Counted from the first letter of the stretch, positions 41,617-52,509 are shown. The stretch is DNA of 64,000 bases from an uncultured Lachnospiraceae bacterium (GCA_947564305.1 CANOBT010000014.1:1-64000), one strand, 5' to 3'. A program made the numbers and translations. Notes: generated by a model not told the origin, from the letters alone.

Positions 41617-42560
41617 AGCGGATTGTAGTTACTGGAGGCGCTGGTTTTATTGGCTCTCATTTATGTGAAAAACTTGTAAAAGAAGGAAATGAGGTCATTT
41701 GCATTGATAATTTTTTTACAGGGTCAAAAGAAAATATAAGGAAACTCATGGATTATGATAATTTTGAACTTATCCGTCATGATGTGACAAAAGAAATCTA
41801 CATAGAAACAGATCAGATTTATAATCTGGCGTGTCCTGCAAGCCCGCCGCATTATCAGTATAATCCAATTAAGACAGCGAAAACATCTGTGCTGGGTACG
41901 CTCAATATGTTAGGGCTTGCGAAAAGGGTTCATGCCCGTATTCTGCAGGCCAGTACCAGTGAGGTATATGGAGATCCGGAGGTGCATCCGCAGCCGGAGA
42001 GTTACCGTGGCTGTGTAAATCCTATAGGTATCCGATCATGCTATGATGAAGGGAAACGTATGGCGGAAACACTCTTTTTTGATTATCACAGGCAGCATGA
42101 CCTGGATATCAAAGTTATCCGTATTTTTAATACTTATGGACCCAATATGAATCCGGACGATGGGAGAGTAGTCTCCAACTTCATTGTGCAGGCGCTGAAG
42201 GGCGAAGATATTACGATTTATGGGGACGGAAATCAGACAAGGAGTTTCTGCTATGTAGATGATCTGGTAGAAGGGATGTACCGTATGATGAACAGCCGCG
42301 AGGGCTTTACCGGACCAGTAAATCTTGGTAATCCCGGGGAATTTACAATGTTGGAACTGGCGGATAAGGTGATTAGCCTTACAGGAAGCAGGTCACATGT
42401 TGTACACAAGGCATTGCCCTCAGACGATCCTGCACAGAGGAAGCCTGTCATTGACCTTGCAAAAAAAGAGTTGGGTTGGGAGCCTCATATCATGCTAGAC
42501 GAAGGACTGAAGCGCACTATCCGCTATTTTGAAGAAACGCTTCAGAAAAAAACGGCATGA
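41613..42560 (+). CDS. uxs: UDP-glucuronate decarboxylase (UDP-xylose synthase)
   Basis: The 315-residue short-chain dehydrogenase has [34 protein letters not shown] and CYDEGKR (Y-x3-K), which together are diagnostic for UXS. It converts UDP-GlcA to UDP-Xyl. Both ends overlap neighbours by 4 bases, so ugd, uxs and the next epimerase are one translational unit. Confidence 0.94.
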   Translation: MKRIVVTGGAGFIGSHLCEKLVKEGNEVICIDNFFTGSKENIRKLMDYDNFELIRHDVTKEIYIETDQIYNLACPASPPHYQYNPIKTAKTSVLGTLNMLGLAKRVHARILQASTSEVYGDPEVHPQPESYRGCVNPIGIRSCYDEGKRMAETLFFDYHRQHDLDIKVIRIFNTYGPNMNPDDGRVVSNFIVQALKGEDITIYGDGNQTRSFCYVDDLVEGMYRMMNSREGFTGPVNLGNPGEFTMLELADKVISLTGSRSHVVHKALPSDDPAQRKPVIDLAKKELGWEPHIMLDEGLKRTIRYFEETLQKKTA

Positions 42561-44563
42561 AAACTTATCTTATTACAGGGGCAACTGGGTATATCGGCTC
42601 TATGCTGATTAAAAAATTGAAAGAATCTGATGAGACCTGCAGAATTACTGCACTTGTGCGTGACAGCCAGAAAGCAAAGGCGATGTTTCCAACCGGGGTG
42701 GTGATTCTGCAGGCTGATTTATCGGATGGGGAAGCTTGCAGGAAACTGAAAATAAACGGTGATTTTTTGATTCATTGTGCATCTGTTACTAAGTCTGCCG
42801 AAATGATGTCACATCCAGTGGAGGTGACGGAAAGTATTGTCAATACGACCCAGAACGTGTTGAATCTGGCAAGACGGTGTGGAGTAAAAAGTATCGTTTA
42901 TCTGTCCAGTATGGAGGTCTATGGAGTTGTTGACTGCTCTGACGGGCACAGGGTGGCAGAAACAGAGAGCGGAACGATTGAGACGCTTCATGCCAGAAGC
43001 TGTTACCCTCTTGGAAAGCGTATGGCCGAAAATATTTGTTATTCCTATTATAAAGAATATGGACTCCCTGTAAAAATTGCTCGTCTTGCCCAAACATTTG
43101 GCAGGGGGATACATGCGGGTGAAAACAGAGTATTTGCCCAGTTTGCTCGTGCAGTAAAAGAGGGGCGGGATATCATTCTTCATACGGCAGGTGATTCTAT
43201 GGGAAATTACTGCGGTATTGAGGATGCGGTTTGTGCAATATTATTGATTCTGGAACACGGAAGAGATGGGGAAGCCTATAATGTAGTGAATGAAGAAAAT
43301 ACCATGACAATCCGTGAGATGGCAATGCTTGCGGCGGAGCAGGCCCAAGGTGAAAAAATTAATGTGGTATATGATATTCCGGATGACGACCGCTATGGGT
43401 ATGCGGCAGATACAGGGTTGCGGCTGTCAGGAAAAAAAATGGCCGCATTGGGTTGGAAACCGATGCAAAGTCTGGCGGAGATGTATTTAGATGTATTAGA
43501 AGATATGAAAACCTTGCATAATATCCCCGAAACGTCTATAATAAAAAAGCAAATTTTAGAGACAAAGGGGTACATGCAGATGATAAGAATTGGTATTTTA
43601 GGCTACGGCAATCTTGGCAGAGGCGTAGAATGTGCCGTAAAGCAGAATCCGGATATGGAACTGGCGGCGGTGTTTACCCGCAGGAATCCGGCAGATGTGA
43701 AAATATTGACAGAAGGTGCTTCTGTATGCAGTATTTCTGAGACGCCCAAGTGGAAGGACAAGATTGATGTCCTCATCCTGTGCGGAGGCAGTGCTACAGA
43801 TTTACCGGAGCAGACTCCCATCTATGCAGAACTGTTTCATGTGGTGGACAGCTTTGACACACACGCCAGAATCCCGGAACATTTCGCCAACGTAGATGAG
43901 GCGGCAAAAAAAGGCGGGAAAGTGGGAATCATTTCGGTTGGCTGGGACCCGGGAATGTTCTCTTTGAACAGAATGTATGCCAATGCAATCCTTCCGGACG
44001 GAAAGGATTACACTTTTTGGGGAAAAGGAGTCAGCCAGGGGCACTCCGATGCTATACGCCGTGTGGCAGGTGTTAAGGATGCAAAGCAGTATACGGTTCC
44101 TGTACAGGATGCGCTGGATGCAGTGAGAAACGGTGAGAATCCTGACCTGACGACCAGACAGAAGCATACAAGAGAATGCTTTGTGGTATTGGAAGACGGG
44201 GCGGATGCGGCGAAGGTAGAAGAAGAAATCAAGACCATGCCGAATTATTTTGTAGATTATGACACCACGGTTCATTTTATCAGCCAGGAAGAACTGGAGA
44301 AAAATCACAGTGGAATCCCACATGGCGGTTTCGTGCTTCGCAGCGGAAAGACAGGATGGAACCATGAAAACAACCATCTGATTGAATACAGCCTTCGGTT
44401 GGATTCTAATCCGGAATTTACCTCCTGTGTACTCGCAGCATATGCAAGGGCAGTATACAGGCTTGGGCAGGAAGGCGTAAGCGGATGCAAGACGGTATTT
44501 GATATTGCACCGGCATATTTAAGTCCAAAGGATGGGGCTGAGCTGAGGGCATCTTTATTATAA
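42557..44563 (+). CDS. fusion: NAD-dependent epimerase/dehydratase + meso-diaminopimelate dehydrogenase
   Basis: This is one open frame of 668 residues. Residues 1-335 are an extended short-chain dehydrogenase ([24 protein letters not shown]) of unknown sugar substrate. Residues 342-668 are a complete Ddh ([15 protein letters not shown]), which makes meso-DAP by reductive amination. Each half is full length for its family. An internal ATG at 43580 has AAAGGGG 9 bases upstream, so Ddh can also be made alone. The two activities have no known metabolic link. A six-A run at 43543-43548 lies at the junction; loss of one A would stop the epimerase there. Confidence 0.85.
   Translation: MKTYLITGATGYIGSMLIKKLKESDETCRITALVRDSQKAKAMFPTGVVILQADLSDGEACRKLKINGDFLIHCASVTKSAEMMSHPVEVTESIVNTTQNVLNLARRCGVKSIVYLSSMEVYGVVDCSDGHRVAETESGTIETLHARSCYPLGKRMAENICYSYYKEYGLPVKIARLAQTFGRGIHAGENRVFAQFARAVKEGRDIILHTAGDSMGNYCGIEDAVCAILLILEHGRDGEAYNVVNEENTMTIREMAMLAAEQAQGEKINVVYDIPDDDRYGYAADTGLRLSGKKMAALGWKPMQSLAEMYLDVLEDMKTLHNIPETSIIKKQILETKGYMQMIRIGILGYGNLGRGVECAVKQNPDMELAAVFTRRNPADVKILTEGASVCSISETPKWKDKIDVLILCGGSATDLPEQTPIYAELFHVVDSFDTHARIPEHFANVDEAAKKGGKVGIISVGWDPGMFSLNRMYANAILPDGKDYTFWGKGVSQGHSDAIRRVAGVKDAKQYTVPVQDALDAVRNGENPDLTTRQKHTRECFVVLEDGADAAKVEEEIKTMPNYFVDYDTTVHFISQEELEKNHSGIPHGGFVLRSGKTGWNHENNHLIEYSLRLDSNPEFTSCVLAAYARAVYRLGQEGVSGCKTVFDIAPAYLSPKDGAELRASLL
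43564..43582 (+). promoter_or_regulatory. ddh: internal ribosome-binding site and start of the ddh part
   Basis: AAAGGGG at 43564-43570 precedes in-frame ATGs at 43574 and 43580. The second gives a standard 327-residue diaminopimelate dehydrogenase. This suggests the dehydrogenase can be translated independently of the epimerase part. Confidence 0.6.
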
Positions 44564-44592
44564 GCAGATACAAATATCAGGAGGACAAAAAC

Positions 44593-44919
44593 ATGACAAT
44601 CGAACGTGTAGAAAATATGGCTGGCGGCGACGGCCACGTAATCATTAAAAGAATTCTTGGAGAAAAGGAACTGAACGGAAAGTGCCGACTGTATGCAGAG
44701 GTGACCATTGAGCCGGGTTGCTCTTTGGGATATCATATGCACCACAATGAAAGTGAAACTTATTATATTCTTTCAGGAGAAGGAGAATATGATGACAATG
44801 GGACAAAGCGTCCGGTAAAAGCAGGAGATGTGACGTTTACCCCGGACGGCTGCGGGCATGGTCTGAAAAATACAGGTTTGGACAACCTGGTATTTATGGC
44901 ATTGATCATTCTTGACTGA
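44593..44919 (+). CDS. small cupin-domain protein
   Basis: The 108-residue single-domain cupin has metal-ligand motif 1 [19 protein letters not shown] and motif 2 [10 protein letters not shown]. These would hold a metal through His and Glu side chains. Such proteins act as sugar isomerases, dioxygenases or sensors; the substrate is unknown. It is preceded by AGGAGGA and closes the co-directional cluster. A large hairpin follows. Confidence 0.85.
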   Translation: MTIERVENMAGGDGHVIIKRILGEKELNGKCRLYAEVTIEPGCSLGYHMHHNESETYYILSGEGEYDDNGTKRPVKAGDVTFTPDGCGHGLKNTGLDNLVFMALIILD

Positions 44920-45044
44920 TAGAATTTCAAAGTAAAAGAGAACCATATTCCGGCATATTAAGTGAAGGGTATCGGAAGATAGATTGTTATGGGATAGCGT
45001 TCTATCGGAAGGACTGCGAAGTCCGATTCGGAGAAGGATAAAAT

Positions 45045-45097
45045 ATGCTCTTGTAAAGCGAACCATGAAATCATACTTTGGGGCTTTACAAGAGCAT
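45045..45097. terminator. long hairpin between convergent genes
   Basis: ATGCTCTTGTAAAGC (45045-45059) pairs perfectly with GCTTTACAAGAGCAT (45083-45097), a 15-bp stem with a 23-base loop. It lies between the 3' ends of the cupin gene and the opposite-strand membrane protein, as expected for a bidirectional terminator. There is only a weak T run. Confidence 0.65.
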
Positions 45098-45103
45098 TCG
45101 ATT

Positions 45104-45946
45104 TTACAGGGACGTACTATATTTACGGATCATGCAGGAAATCACTCCTGCGGCGCACAGGCCGAACAACACATTATGCATGGAGCCAAATACCTCCAGG
45201 GCACCTTTGACTCCCTTTAAAAATTCATAAGTTTCCGGAATCCAGTTACTGATGAAAAAGGCGGCGTGGGAGCAGATATAAATAAAGAAAAAGGAGAACA
45301 TTCCACGCCCAGTATCCCCTCTATACCCGGAGCCTGACATTGCCCAGAGTGCGGAAAACAGCTCATATAAGATGAAAACAGCGGCAACGGCAATATAAGA
45401 TGCCAACATTTCCGTATAATTCTGAGTGGTAATCTCATTTTGTAGATCGCCATAGGGGGCGCTTCCGCGAACAAAATTGTATGCCATAAATGCTGCGATT
45501 ACAAGAATCAGGATGAGGGACAGATTCCGGAACAGAGAGTGGGAAATACGATACACGGTCTTTCCACCTTTTTTGATAGGCGCAGCAAGAGGCGTTTGTC
45601 CTTCTCTTCTCTGGTTGGTGCGGACCGGCGGGCTAGGTTCTCTGTATTGGCTGTGATTATTGTAGCTGCTGCGCTTGGGGCGTCTTCTCGGCCGTTCATA
45701 ATCCTCATCGTAGTCAGAATCATAGTAACCGTCATAACCATTATCCGGGTTTTCAATAGACAGATCATAATAGCGGTTGTTCTGTCCGTTTTGACGCATT
45801 GGCTGGGTCGTTGTATCCGGACGGACTCTGTAGGATTCATCTTCCTCATATTCTGAATCTAAATCATATTCAAATGAAGGCTCTTCTTCATATGTAACTT
45901 CAAAATCATCGCCGAAATCCTCATAATTTTTTTTCGAAGAATTCAT
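45104..45946 (-). CDS. membrane protein with acidic, disordered N terminus
   Basis: The protein has about 280 residues, read from an ATG at 45946 behind AAAGGAG. The first 130 residues are rich in Asp, Glu, Tyr and Arg and look disordered (EEEPSFEYDLDSEYEEDES, PRRRPKRSS). The C-terminal part has about four hydrophobic helices. No catalytic motif is recognised. It is transcribed opposite to the glycan cluster and the downstream galE, so it probably has its own promoter. Function unknown. Confidence 0.75.
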   Translation of the reverse strand: MNSSKKNYEDFGDDFEVTYEEEPSFEYDLDSEYEEDESYRVRPDTTTQPMRQNGQNNRYYDLSIENPDNGYDGYYDSDYDEDYERPRRRPKRSSYNNHSQYREPSPPVRTNQRREGQTPLAAPIKKGGKTVYRISHSLFRNLSLILILVIAAFMAYNFVRGSAPYGDLQNEITTQNYTEMLASYIAVAAVFILYELFSALWAMSGSGYRGDTGRGMFSFFFIYICSHAAFFISNWIPETYEFLKGVKGALEVFGSMHNVLFGLCAAGVISCMIRKYSTSL

Positions 45947-46131
45947 AAAAACACTCCTTTCGCAAATGAAATATAGAAGATACGGGGAAACAGCTTTCCT
46001 TTTACAAGACATAACAGGCGCTGTTTCCAATGTCCTATATACTATAACTTTTTGACATGGAAAACAAGGGTTCTTTTGCAAAATTCATAAAGTTCTAAGA
46101 ATCGTAAATAGATTTTTCGTGTATGCAAGGA

Positions 46132-46160
46132 TTGACCTGACAAGCGGATGGACGTATAAT
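46132..46160 (+). promoter_or_regulatory. sigma-A promoter of galE
   Basis: TTGACC (46132-46137) and TATAAT (46155-46160) with a 17-base spacer, about 90 bases before the galE start. Confidence 0.85.
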
Positions 46161-46253
46161 AAAGACGAAGACAAATCAAGGGCAGAGGAATCTGTTTTGG
46201 TCTGAAATAATAAGGGTGCTTTTTAATGCGCTCAATAAAAAAGGAGTGGAATT

Positions 46254-47276
46254 ATGGCAATTTTAGTAGCAGGAGGAGCAGGATATATCGGAAGCCATAC
46301 CTGTGTAGAACTTCTAAACAGAGGGTATGAAGTAGTAGTAGTTGATAACCTTTACAATTCCAGTGAGATTGCATTGGATCGTGTGAAGGAGATTACAGGA
46401 AAGGACTTGAAATTCTATAAAGGGGATATCTTGAACCGCGAAGATTTGGAGAAGATTTTTGAAAATGAAGAAATTGAGGCTGTGATCAATTTTGCAGGGT
46501 TGAAGGCAGTAGGGGAATCCGTAGCAAAGCCATGGGAGTATTATCACAACAATATCAGCGGTACGTTAATTTTGTGTGATGTGATGCGGCAGCATGGATG
46601 CAAGAATATGATATTCAGTTCTTCCGCAACGGTTTATGGAGATCCGGCTGAAATTCCGATTACAGAAAGCTGCCCGAAGGGACAGATTACCAATCCATAT
46701 GGACAGACCAAAGGTATGTTGGAACAGATTTTGACAGATCTGCATGTAGGAGATCCGGAGTGGAATGTCATGCTGCTGCGCTACTTTAATCCAATCGGGG
46801 CACACGAGTCAGGAAGGATAGGAGAAGATCCAAAGGGAATCCCCAATAATCTGGTTCCCTATATCGCTCAGGTTGCTGTCGGTAAACTGAAATGCCTTGG
46901 CGTATTTGGCGATGACTATGATACTCCTGATGGAACCGGCGTGCGCGATTACATCCATGTTGTGGATCTGGCAGTAGGACATGTGAAGGCCATTGAGAGA
47001 ATGAAGACAGAGGAAGGCAAAGGCGTCCATATTTACAACCTGGGGACAGGGGTTGGATACAGTGTGCTGGATGTTGTGAAGGCATATGAAAAGGCATGTG
47101 GAAAGGAACTCCCATATGAGATTAAGCCGCGTCGTGCCGGCGACATTGCAATGTGCTACTGTGATGCATCGAAAGCAAAAGCGGAGCTTGGATGGGTGGC
47201 AGAGCGCGGAATTGAAGACATGTGTGCAGATTCCTGGAGATGGCAGTCTAATAATCCGGATGGATACCGCAGTTAA
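46254..47276 (+). CDS. galE: UDP-glucose 4-epimerase
   Basis: The 340-residue enzyme has [37 protein letters not shown] (Y-x3-K) and [10 protein letters not shown], the typical long GalE pattern. It interconverts UDP-Glc and UDP-Gal. It has its own strong promoter and ribosome site (AAAGGAG), and looks like the housekeeping copy, in contrast to the shorter galE-like gene in the glycan cluster. Confidence 0.95.
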   Translation: MAILVAGGAGYIGSHTCVELLNRGYEVVVVDNLYNSSEIALDRVKEITGKDLKFYKGDILNREDLEKIFENEEIEAVINFAGLKAVGESVAKPWEYYHNNISGTLILCDVMRQHGCKNMIFSSSATVYGDPAEIPITESCPKGQITNPYGQTKGMLEQILTDLHVGDPEWNVMLLRYFNPIGAHESGRIGEDPKGIPNNLVPYIAQVAVGKLKCLGVFGDDYDTPDGTGVRDYIHVVDLAVGHVKAIERMKTEEGKGVHIYNLGTGVGYSVLDVVKAYEKACGKELPYEIKPRRAGDIAMCYCDASKAKAELGWVAERGIEDMCADSWRWQSNNPDGYRS

Positions 47277-47317
47277 ATGAAATTAGGGATTTTCTGCGGA
47301 AAATGTATTTTTTTATA

Positions 47318-47346
47318 TTGACAAGTTTATTAAAACTTGTTATTAT
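47318..47346 (+). promoter_or_regulatory. sigma-A promoter of ilvN
   Basis: TTGACA (47318-47323) and TATTAT (47341-47346) with a 17-base spacer, about 57 bases before the ilvN start. The spacer contains the inverted pair ACAAGTTT/AAACTTGT (47321-47340), a possible operator. Confidence 0.8.
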
Positions 47347-47402
47347 TTAAAAACAGAACGCACTCTGTTTTTGGATATTTCTTTAAGAAAGTGGGATAGG
47401 GT

Positions 47403-47903
47403 ATGAGAAAGCAGGTATATTCTCTGTTGGTTGATAACAATCCAGGTGTTTTGAGCAGAATTTCAGGGTTGTTCAGCCGGCGTGGTTATAGTATAGACAG
47501 CATTACGGCGGGGATGACGGCTGATCCGAGATTTACCAGAATTACGGTTGTGACATCGGGCGATGAGCTGATTCTCTCACAGATTGAGAAGCAGGTACGT
47601 AAGTTGGAAGATGTTAGGGAGATTAAACTCCTGAAAGATGATGAAGCTGTGTATCGTGAACTTATCATGGTAAAAGTGCGGGTGAATGCACAGCAGAGGC
47701 CGGAGGTGACTTCCATTGCCGATATTTTCCGGGCGAAAATCGTGGATGTGGAAAAAGAGTCCTTAATGATTGAACTGACCGGAAATCAGTCCAAGTTGGA
47801 GGCGTTCCTGAATCTTTTGGATGGGTATGAAATTCTGGAACTTGCAAGGACAGGAATAACGGGATTGTCCAGAGGCATCAAGGATGTTACATATCTTGAG
47901 TAA
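47403..47903 (+). CDS. ilvN: acetolactate synthase small (regulatory) subunit
   Basis: The 166-residue protein has an N-terminal ACT domain (YSLLVDNNPGVLSRISGLFSRRGY) and the C-terminal small-subunit domain. It binds valine and activates the catalytic subunit IlvB in branched-chain amino acid synthesis. No ilvB lies next to it; ilvC follows after about 175 bases. Confidence 0.95.
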   Translation: MRKQVYSLLVDNNPGVLSRISGLFSRRGYSIDSITAGMTADPRFTRITVVTSGDELILSQIEKQVRKLEDVREIKLLKDDEAVYRELIMVKVRVNAQQRPEVTSIADIFRAKIVDVEKESLMIELTGNQSKLEAFLNLLDGYEILELARTGITGLSRGIKDVTYLE

Positions 47904-49098
<1,195 letters not shown>

Positions 49099-49112
49099 GG
49101 AATAGTTGAAAA

Positions 49113-49146
49113 GCAGCATACATTAAGCTTGTATGCTGCTTTTTTA
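49113..49146 (+). terminator. intrinsic terminator of ilvC
   Basis: GCAGCATACA and TGTATGCTGC form a 10-bp stem followed by TTTTTT. Confidence 0.92.
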
Positions 49147-49242
49147 ATGCTCTTACCAAAGAAAGTACCAATAAAAAAGAAGACATTCACCATGACGGGA
49201 GCGGATGCCTTCTTAACATTTATCATTATCGTCAAATCTATC

Positions 49243-49506
49243 TTAAGCAATGCTGTTAACAGCTTTGGTCAGACGGGAGATTTTTCTGGAAACTGTGTTC
49301 TTGTGGTAAACACCTTTTGTTCCAGCTTTTGAAATCTCAACGATGGCAGCTCTTAAAGCTGTCTTAGCTGTCTCAGCGTCCTTCTGTGCAACTGCAGTCT
49401 CTACCTTCTTAACAGCAGTTTTTACTTTAGACTTAATTGCTTTGTTTCTGGCAGCTTTTGTCTCGTTTACTAAAATTCTTTTTTTAGCAGATTTAATATT
49501 AGCCAA
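49243..49506 (-). CDS. rpsT: 30S ribosomal protein S20
   Basis: The 87-residue basic helical protein is rich in Lys and Ala (ANIKSAKKRILVNETKAARN) and binds 16S rRNA early in 30S assembly. The N terminus matches S20 only if translation begins at a TTG codon (49506-49504), placed 7 bases after GGAGGT on this strand. E. coli rpsT also starts with UUG, which is linked there to autoregulation. The position next to gpr and spoIIP is as in B. subtilis. Confidence 0.95.
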   Translation of the reverse strand: MANIKSAKKRILVNETKAARNKAIKSKVKTAVKKVETAVAQKDAETAKTALRAAIVEISKAGTKGVYHKNTVSRKISRLTKAVNSIA

Positions 49507-49611
49507 CCTGTACACCTCCAAATCACGAAATTTTCAAAATACAGTGATACTTTATAGCCTCAATATTCCATTGGTCTCGGACACGGACGCTCCAACGGAA
49601 CATACTCATTT

Positions 49612-49640
49612 ATTTTAAGATAACTGTCAAAAGATGTCAA
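49612..49640 (-). promoter_or_regulatory. rpsT promoter
   Basis: On the minus strand, TTGACA (49640-49635) and TAAAAT (49617-49612) have a 17-base spacer, about 105 bases upstream of the rpsT start. Confidence 0.85.
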
Positions 49641-49712
49641 TACATATTTTTTAAATTATTGTAAAAACTAGAGAACAGAAAGTAAGAAAGTAAACTTTCA
49701 TACTCAATTTGT

Positions 49713-49748
49713 GGGTCAAATGTGTGTGCAGACACACCCGCTTGACCC
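49713..49748 (+). other. hairpin upstream of gpr
   Basis: GGGTCAA pairs with TTGACCC, and inside it GTGTGT pairs with ACACAC around GCAG. There is no T run. It lies 38 bases before the gpr start, in its leader or promoter region. A terminator is unlikely; a regulatory role is possible. Confidence 0.5.
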
Positions 49749-49785
49749 GTGTATAGCAAATTATGAATAAGAGTGAGGGAAGAAA

Positions 49786-50763
49786 ATGCTGGAGAAATAT
49801 AGTGTGCGTACAGATCTTGCACTGGAGGAAAAAGAACGGTTTGAGTCAGACAATGTGGAGATACCCGGAGTGGTATTGGATGAGGAGTACGATAAGGAGA
49901 GAGAAATTCGAATTACACGAGTAAAAGTAGAGACGGAAAACGGTGCAAAAACGATGGGGAAGCCGGTCGGTATGTATTTAACGGTCGAGGCTCCCAATAT
50001 GGCAGTGCCGGATGAGGATTACCATAGAGAAGTATCGGTAAAACTGGCCGGATTTATTCAGGAACTTATTCAAGGAAGAGATCTTGATACGGAGGATCTA
50101 TCTGTTCTTGTAGTGGGACTTGGGAACCGTAAGGTGACTCCGGATGCACTGGGACCTTATGTGGCAGATAATCTGTGTGTCACACGCCATATTGTAAAGG
50201 AATACGGAAAATATGCTATGGGAATGGAACATGCCCGTCTGGTGAGCGCTATTGTTCCAGGTGTTATGGGGCAGACAGGGATGGAGACATTGGAAATCGT
50301 AAAAGGTGTAGTGAATGAGACCAAGCCGGACCTTGTCATTGCGATTGATGCACTGGCAGCGAGAAACACCAGGAGACTGAACCGTACGATTCAGATAGCG
50401 GATACAGGGATACATCCTGGTTCGGGTGTAGGGAATCATCGGAACGGTCTGACAAAAGAGTCCGTGGGGGTTCCGGTCATTGGGATTGGTGTTCCGACTG
50501 TTGTAGATGCGGCGACTATAGCAAATGATACGATGGAAAATCTGATTGACGCACTGGAATCTTCAGAAATGCTCAAAGGCGTAGGGGATGTGCTGAGGAC
50601 TTATAACAGTGCGGAAAAATACGAGTTGGTGAAAGAACTGATTTCTCCGCATTTAAACGGCATGTATGTCACTCCGAAGGATGAGGATGATTTGGTAAAG
50701 CAGATTAGTTATACGATATCAGAGGCATTAAATATGCTTTTTACGAATAAAGAGGAAGGGTAG
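49786..50763 (+). CDS. gpr: spore germination protease
   Basis: The 325-residue aspartic-type protease degrades small acid-soluble spore proteins during germination. It has the N-terminal propeptide region (YSVRTDLALE), GLGNRKVTPDALGP and the LVIAIDALAARNTRRLNRTIQ block, all typical of Gpr. It directly precedes spoIIP, the order known from B. subtilis. It shows that the organism is a spore former. Confidence 0.96.
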   Translation: MLEKYSVRTDLALEEKERFESDNVEIPGVVLDEEYDKEREIRITRVKVETENGAKTMGKPVGMYLTVEAPNMAVPDEDYHREVSVKLAGFIQELIQGRDLDTEDLSVLVVGLGNRKVTPDALGPYVADNLCVTRHIVKEYGKYAMGMEHARLVSAIVPGVMGQTGMETLEIVKGVVNETKPDLVIAIDALAARNTRRLNRTIQIADTGIHPGSGVGNHRNGLTKESVGVPVIGIGVPTVVDAATIANDTMENLIDALESSEMLKGVGDVLRTYNSAEKYELVKELISPHLNGMYVTPKDEDDLVKQISYTISEALNMLFTNKEEG

Positions 50764-50881
50764 AGAATATGGTAAAAGGAGGCGGTGTGAGAAGCGCCGC
50801 TTACTGCTCCTATTACGGTATGGAGCAAAGAGAGAGTACTGAAACCGTTGGAATCTATACAACACAGTACCGGGAGGGGTT

Positions 50882-52057
50882 ATGGGAAAAGAACGGTGGA
50901 GCCGGGGCATTGCAGCAGTTCTGCTATGTCTGGCTTTTACATATGTCATCATAAACAGTGCAGGGGGTACAGGCATAGGATGGGAATACCGTTGGCAGAG
51001 AGCGCTTTTTCAGAGTACGCAGCAGATGTACCTGCCGGGGGCCGCATATGCTGCTCAGGAGGAGAGTAAAACTGCATCGCAGTGGCTTTTAGAGCAATCG
51101 TTTGATTGGATTCCGTTGGTAGAATATTTAGGCACAAAAGTACAATATAGGACTGCAATAGAGGATGAAGAAACCATTGCAAAAATATTGGAGAATCAGG
51201 CGAATGACGGTCATTTTGTAGATCAGAACGGTAATCCGGTGGGCGGCGTGGATAATGTGGAGGATGTGGTTCCGGCACAAGGACAGCCTGTTCTTGATAT
51301 GTCTGTCGAAAGACTGCGGGATTTTGATTATCTTTTGAGCAATTTTTATACGGTAGACAGCTCTACGATGATTGGTCCGGAGCAATTAAATGTAGATGAC
51401 CTTTTGGGGCGGAGCATGAAGATAGACACCAGTACAGAGGGGCCTAAGGTGCTTGTATTCCACTCCCATTCCCAGGAGGAATTTGCAGATTCTACACCAG
51501 GAGATCCGTCTACAAGTATTATCGGAATCGGTGAGTATCTGGTACAACTGCTGAACGCGAAGGGGATCAGTACACTCCACGATACCGGAGTCTATGATAT
51601 TATCAATGGACAGTTGGATAGAAGTAATGCATATGAAAATGCGGAAAGCTCTATTCGACCGCTTTTAGAAGCAAATCCGACTGTTGAGGTCGTAATCGAC
51701 CTGCATCGTGATGGAGTGGCTGAGGGCACACATCTGGTAACAGAGGTAGATGGAAAGCCGACAGCGAAGATTATGTATTTCAACGGATTGAGCCGTACAA
51801 GAACCAATGGAGATATTGAGTATTTGTATAATCCATATATTCAGGATAATCTGGCTTTTTCCTTACAGATGCAGCTTGCATCAGAGAGTATGTATCCGGG
51901 ATTTGCAAGACATATTTATTTGAGAGGATATCGATATAATTTGCACCTAATGCCGAAATCGCTTTTGATCGAGGCAGGGGCGCAGACGAATACGGTGGAG
52001 GAAATGCGTAATGCCATGGAGGTGCTGGCGGAAACATTGCATCAGGTGTTAATGTGA
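50882..52057 (+). CDS. spoIIP: stage II sporulation protein P
   Basis: The 391-residue protein has an N-terminal membrane anchor (about residues 9-25). Its C-terminal amidase/endopeptidase domain has VLVFHSHSQEEF, VVIDLHRDG and LLIEAGAQTNT, the zinc-binding amidase_3-type motifs of SpoIIP. It cleaves septal peptidoglycan during engulfment with SpoIID and SpoIIM. It starts at ATG 50882 behind GGGAGGGG, about 118 bases after gpr. Confidence 0.94.
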   Translation: MGKERWSRGIAAVLLCLAFTYVIINSAGGTGIGWEYRWQRALFQSTQQMYLPGAAYAAQEESKTASQWLLEQSFDWIPLVEYLGTKVQYRTAIEDEETIAKILENQANDGHFVDQNGNPVGGVDNVEDVVPAQGQPVLDMSVERLRDFDYLLSNFYTVDSSTMIGPEQLNVDDLLGRSMKIDTSTEGPKVLVFHSHSQEEFADSTPGDPSTSIIGIGEYLVQLLNAKGISTLHDTGVYDIINGQLDRSNAYENAESSIRPLLEANPTVEVVIDLHRDGVAEGTHLVTEVDGKPTAKIMYFNGLSRTRTNGDIEYLYNPYIQDNLAFSLQMQLASESMYPGFARHIYLRGYRYNLHLMPKSLLIEAGAQTNTVEEMRNAMEVLAETLHQVLM

Positions 52058-52085
52058 TTCAGATTCTTGAATTGTTTATGTAAAA

Positions 52086-52118
52086 AATCGCTGCTGAATC
52101 AAGCGGCGATTTTTTTGA
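52086..52118 (+). terminator. intrinsic terminator of spoIIP
   Basis: ATCGCTGCT pairs with AGCGGCGAT (one G-T pair), followed by TTTTTTT. Confidence 0.85.
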
Positions 52119-52138
52119 TGATAAAATGAAAAAAATAG

Positions 52139-52167
52139 TTGCAATATACCTATAGGGGGTATATAAT
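52139..52167 (+). promoter_or_regulatory. csoR-copA promoter with CsoR-type operator
   Basis: TTGCAA (52139-52144) and TATAAT (52162-52167) with a 17-base spacer. The spacer is filled by the near-palindrome TATACCTATAGGGGGTATA, the G-rich centre and AT arms typical of CsoR/RcnR-family operators. This implies copper-relieved autorepression. Confidence 0.8.
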
Positions 52168-52206
52168 ATACCTGCATAAAGAAATTAACGGCGGAAAGAG
52201 GTTTTT

Positions 52207-52509
52207 ATGGAAGAGAAGAAAGAATGTTGTCAGAGGACAAAGGAACGTTCAGATAAAGAATACAAAGATTTGATTCACCGTCTCAACCGGATTGAAGGAC
52301 AGGTGCGTGGAATTAAAAGAATGGTGGAGACGGATGCTTACTGTACAGATGTTCTGGTCCAGGTCTCAGCAGTCAATGCGGCGTTGAACAGTTTTAACAA
52401 AGTGCTTCTGGCCAATCATATCCGGACATGTGTGGCAGATGATATCCGTGCGGGAAAGGACGAGACGATTGATGAATTGGTTGTGACATTGCAGAAGCTG
52501 ATGAAGTGA
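52207..52509 (+). CDS. csoR: CsoR-family copper-sensing repressor
   Basis: The 100-residue all-helical protein of the DUF156 family has IHRLNRIEGQVRGIKRMVE at the DNA-binding face. The Cu(I) ligand set is C (AYCTDVL), H and C (NHIRTC), as in CsoR. It should repress itself and copA until Cu(I) binds. A copper exporter follows in the same direction. The promoter upstream contains a matching operator. Confidence 0.93.
   Translation: MEEKKECCQRTKERSDKEYKDLIHRLNRIEGQVRGIKRMVETDAYCTDVLVQVSAVNAALNSFNKVLLANHIRTCVADDIRAGKDETIDELVVTLQKLMK

Noticed and set aside
45539..45856. Hydrophobic open frame on the plus strand
   Set aside because: It is antisense to the acidic N-terminal part of the opposite-strand membrane protein and has no ribosome site; it mirrors the biased codon composition.
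49129..49618. Plus-strand open frames across rpsT
   Set aside because: They are antisense to the clear S20 gene and have no supporting motifs.
50769..50954. Small gene between gpr and spoIIP
   Set aside because: It overlaps the spoIIP start, has no recognisable family, and spoIIP has its own ribosome site.
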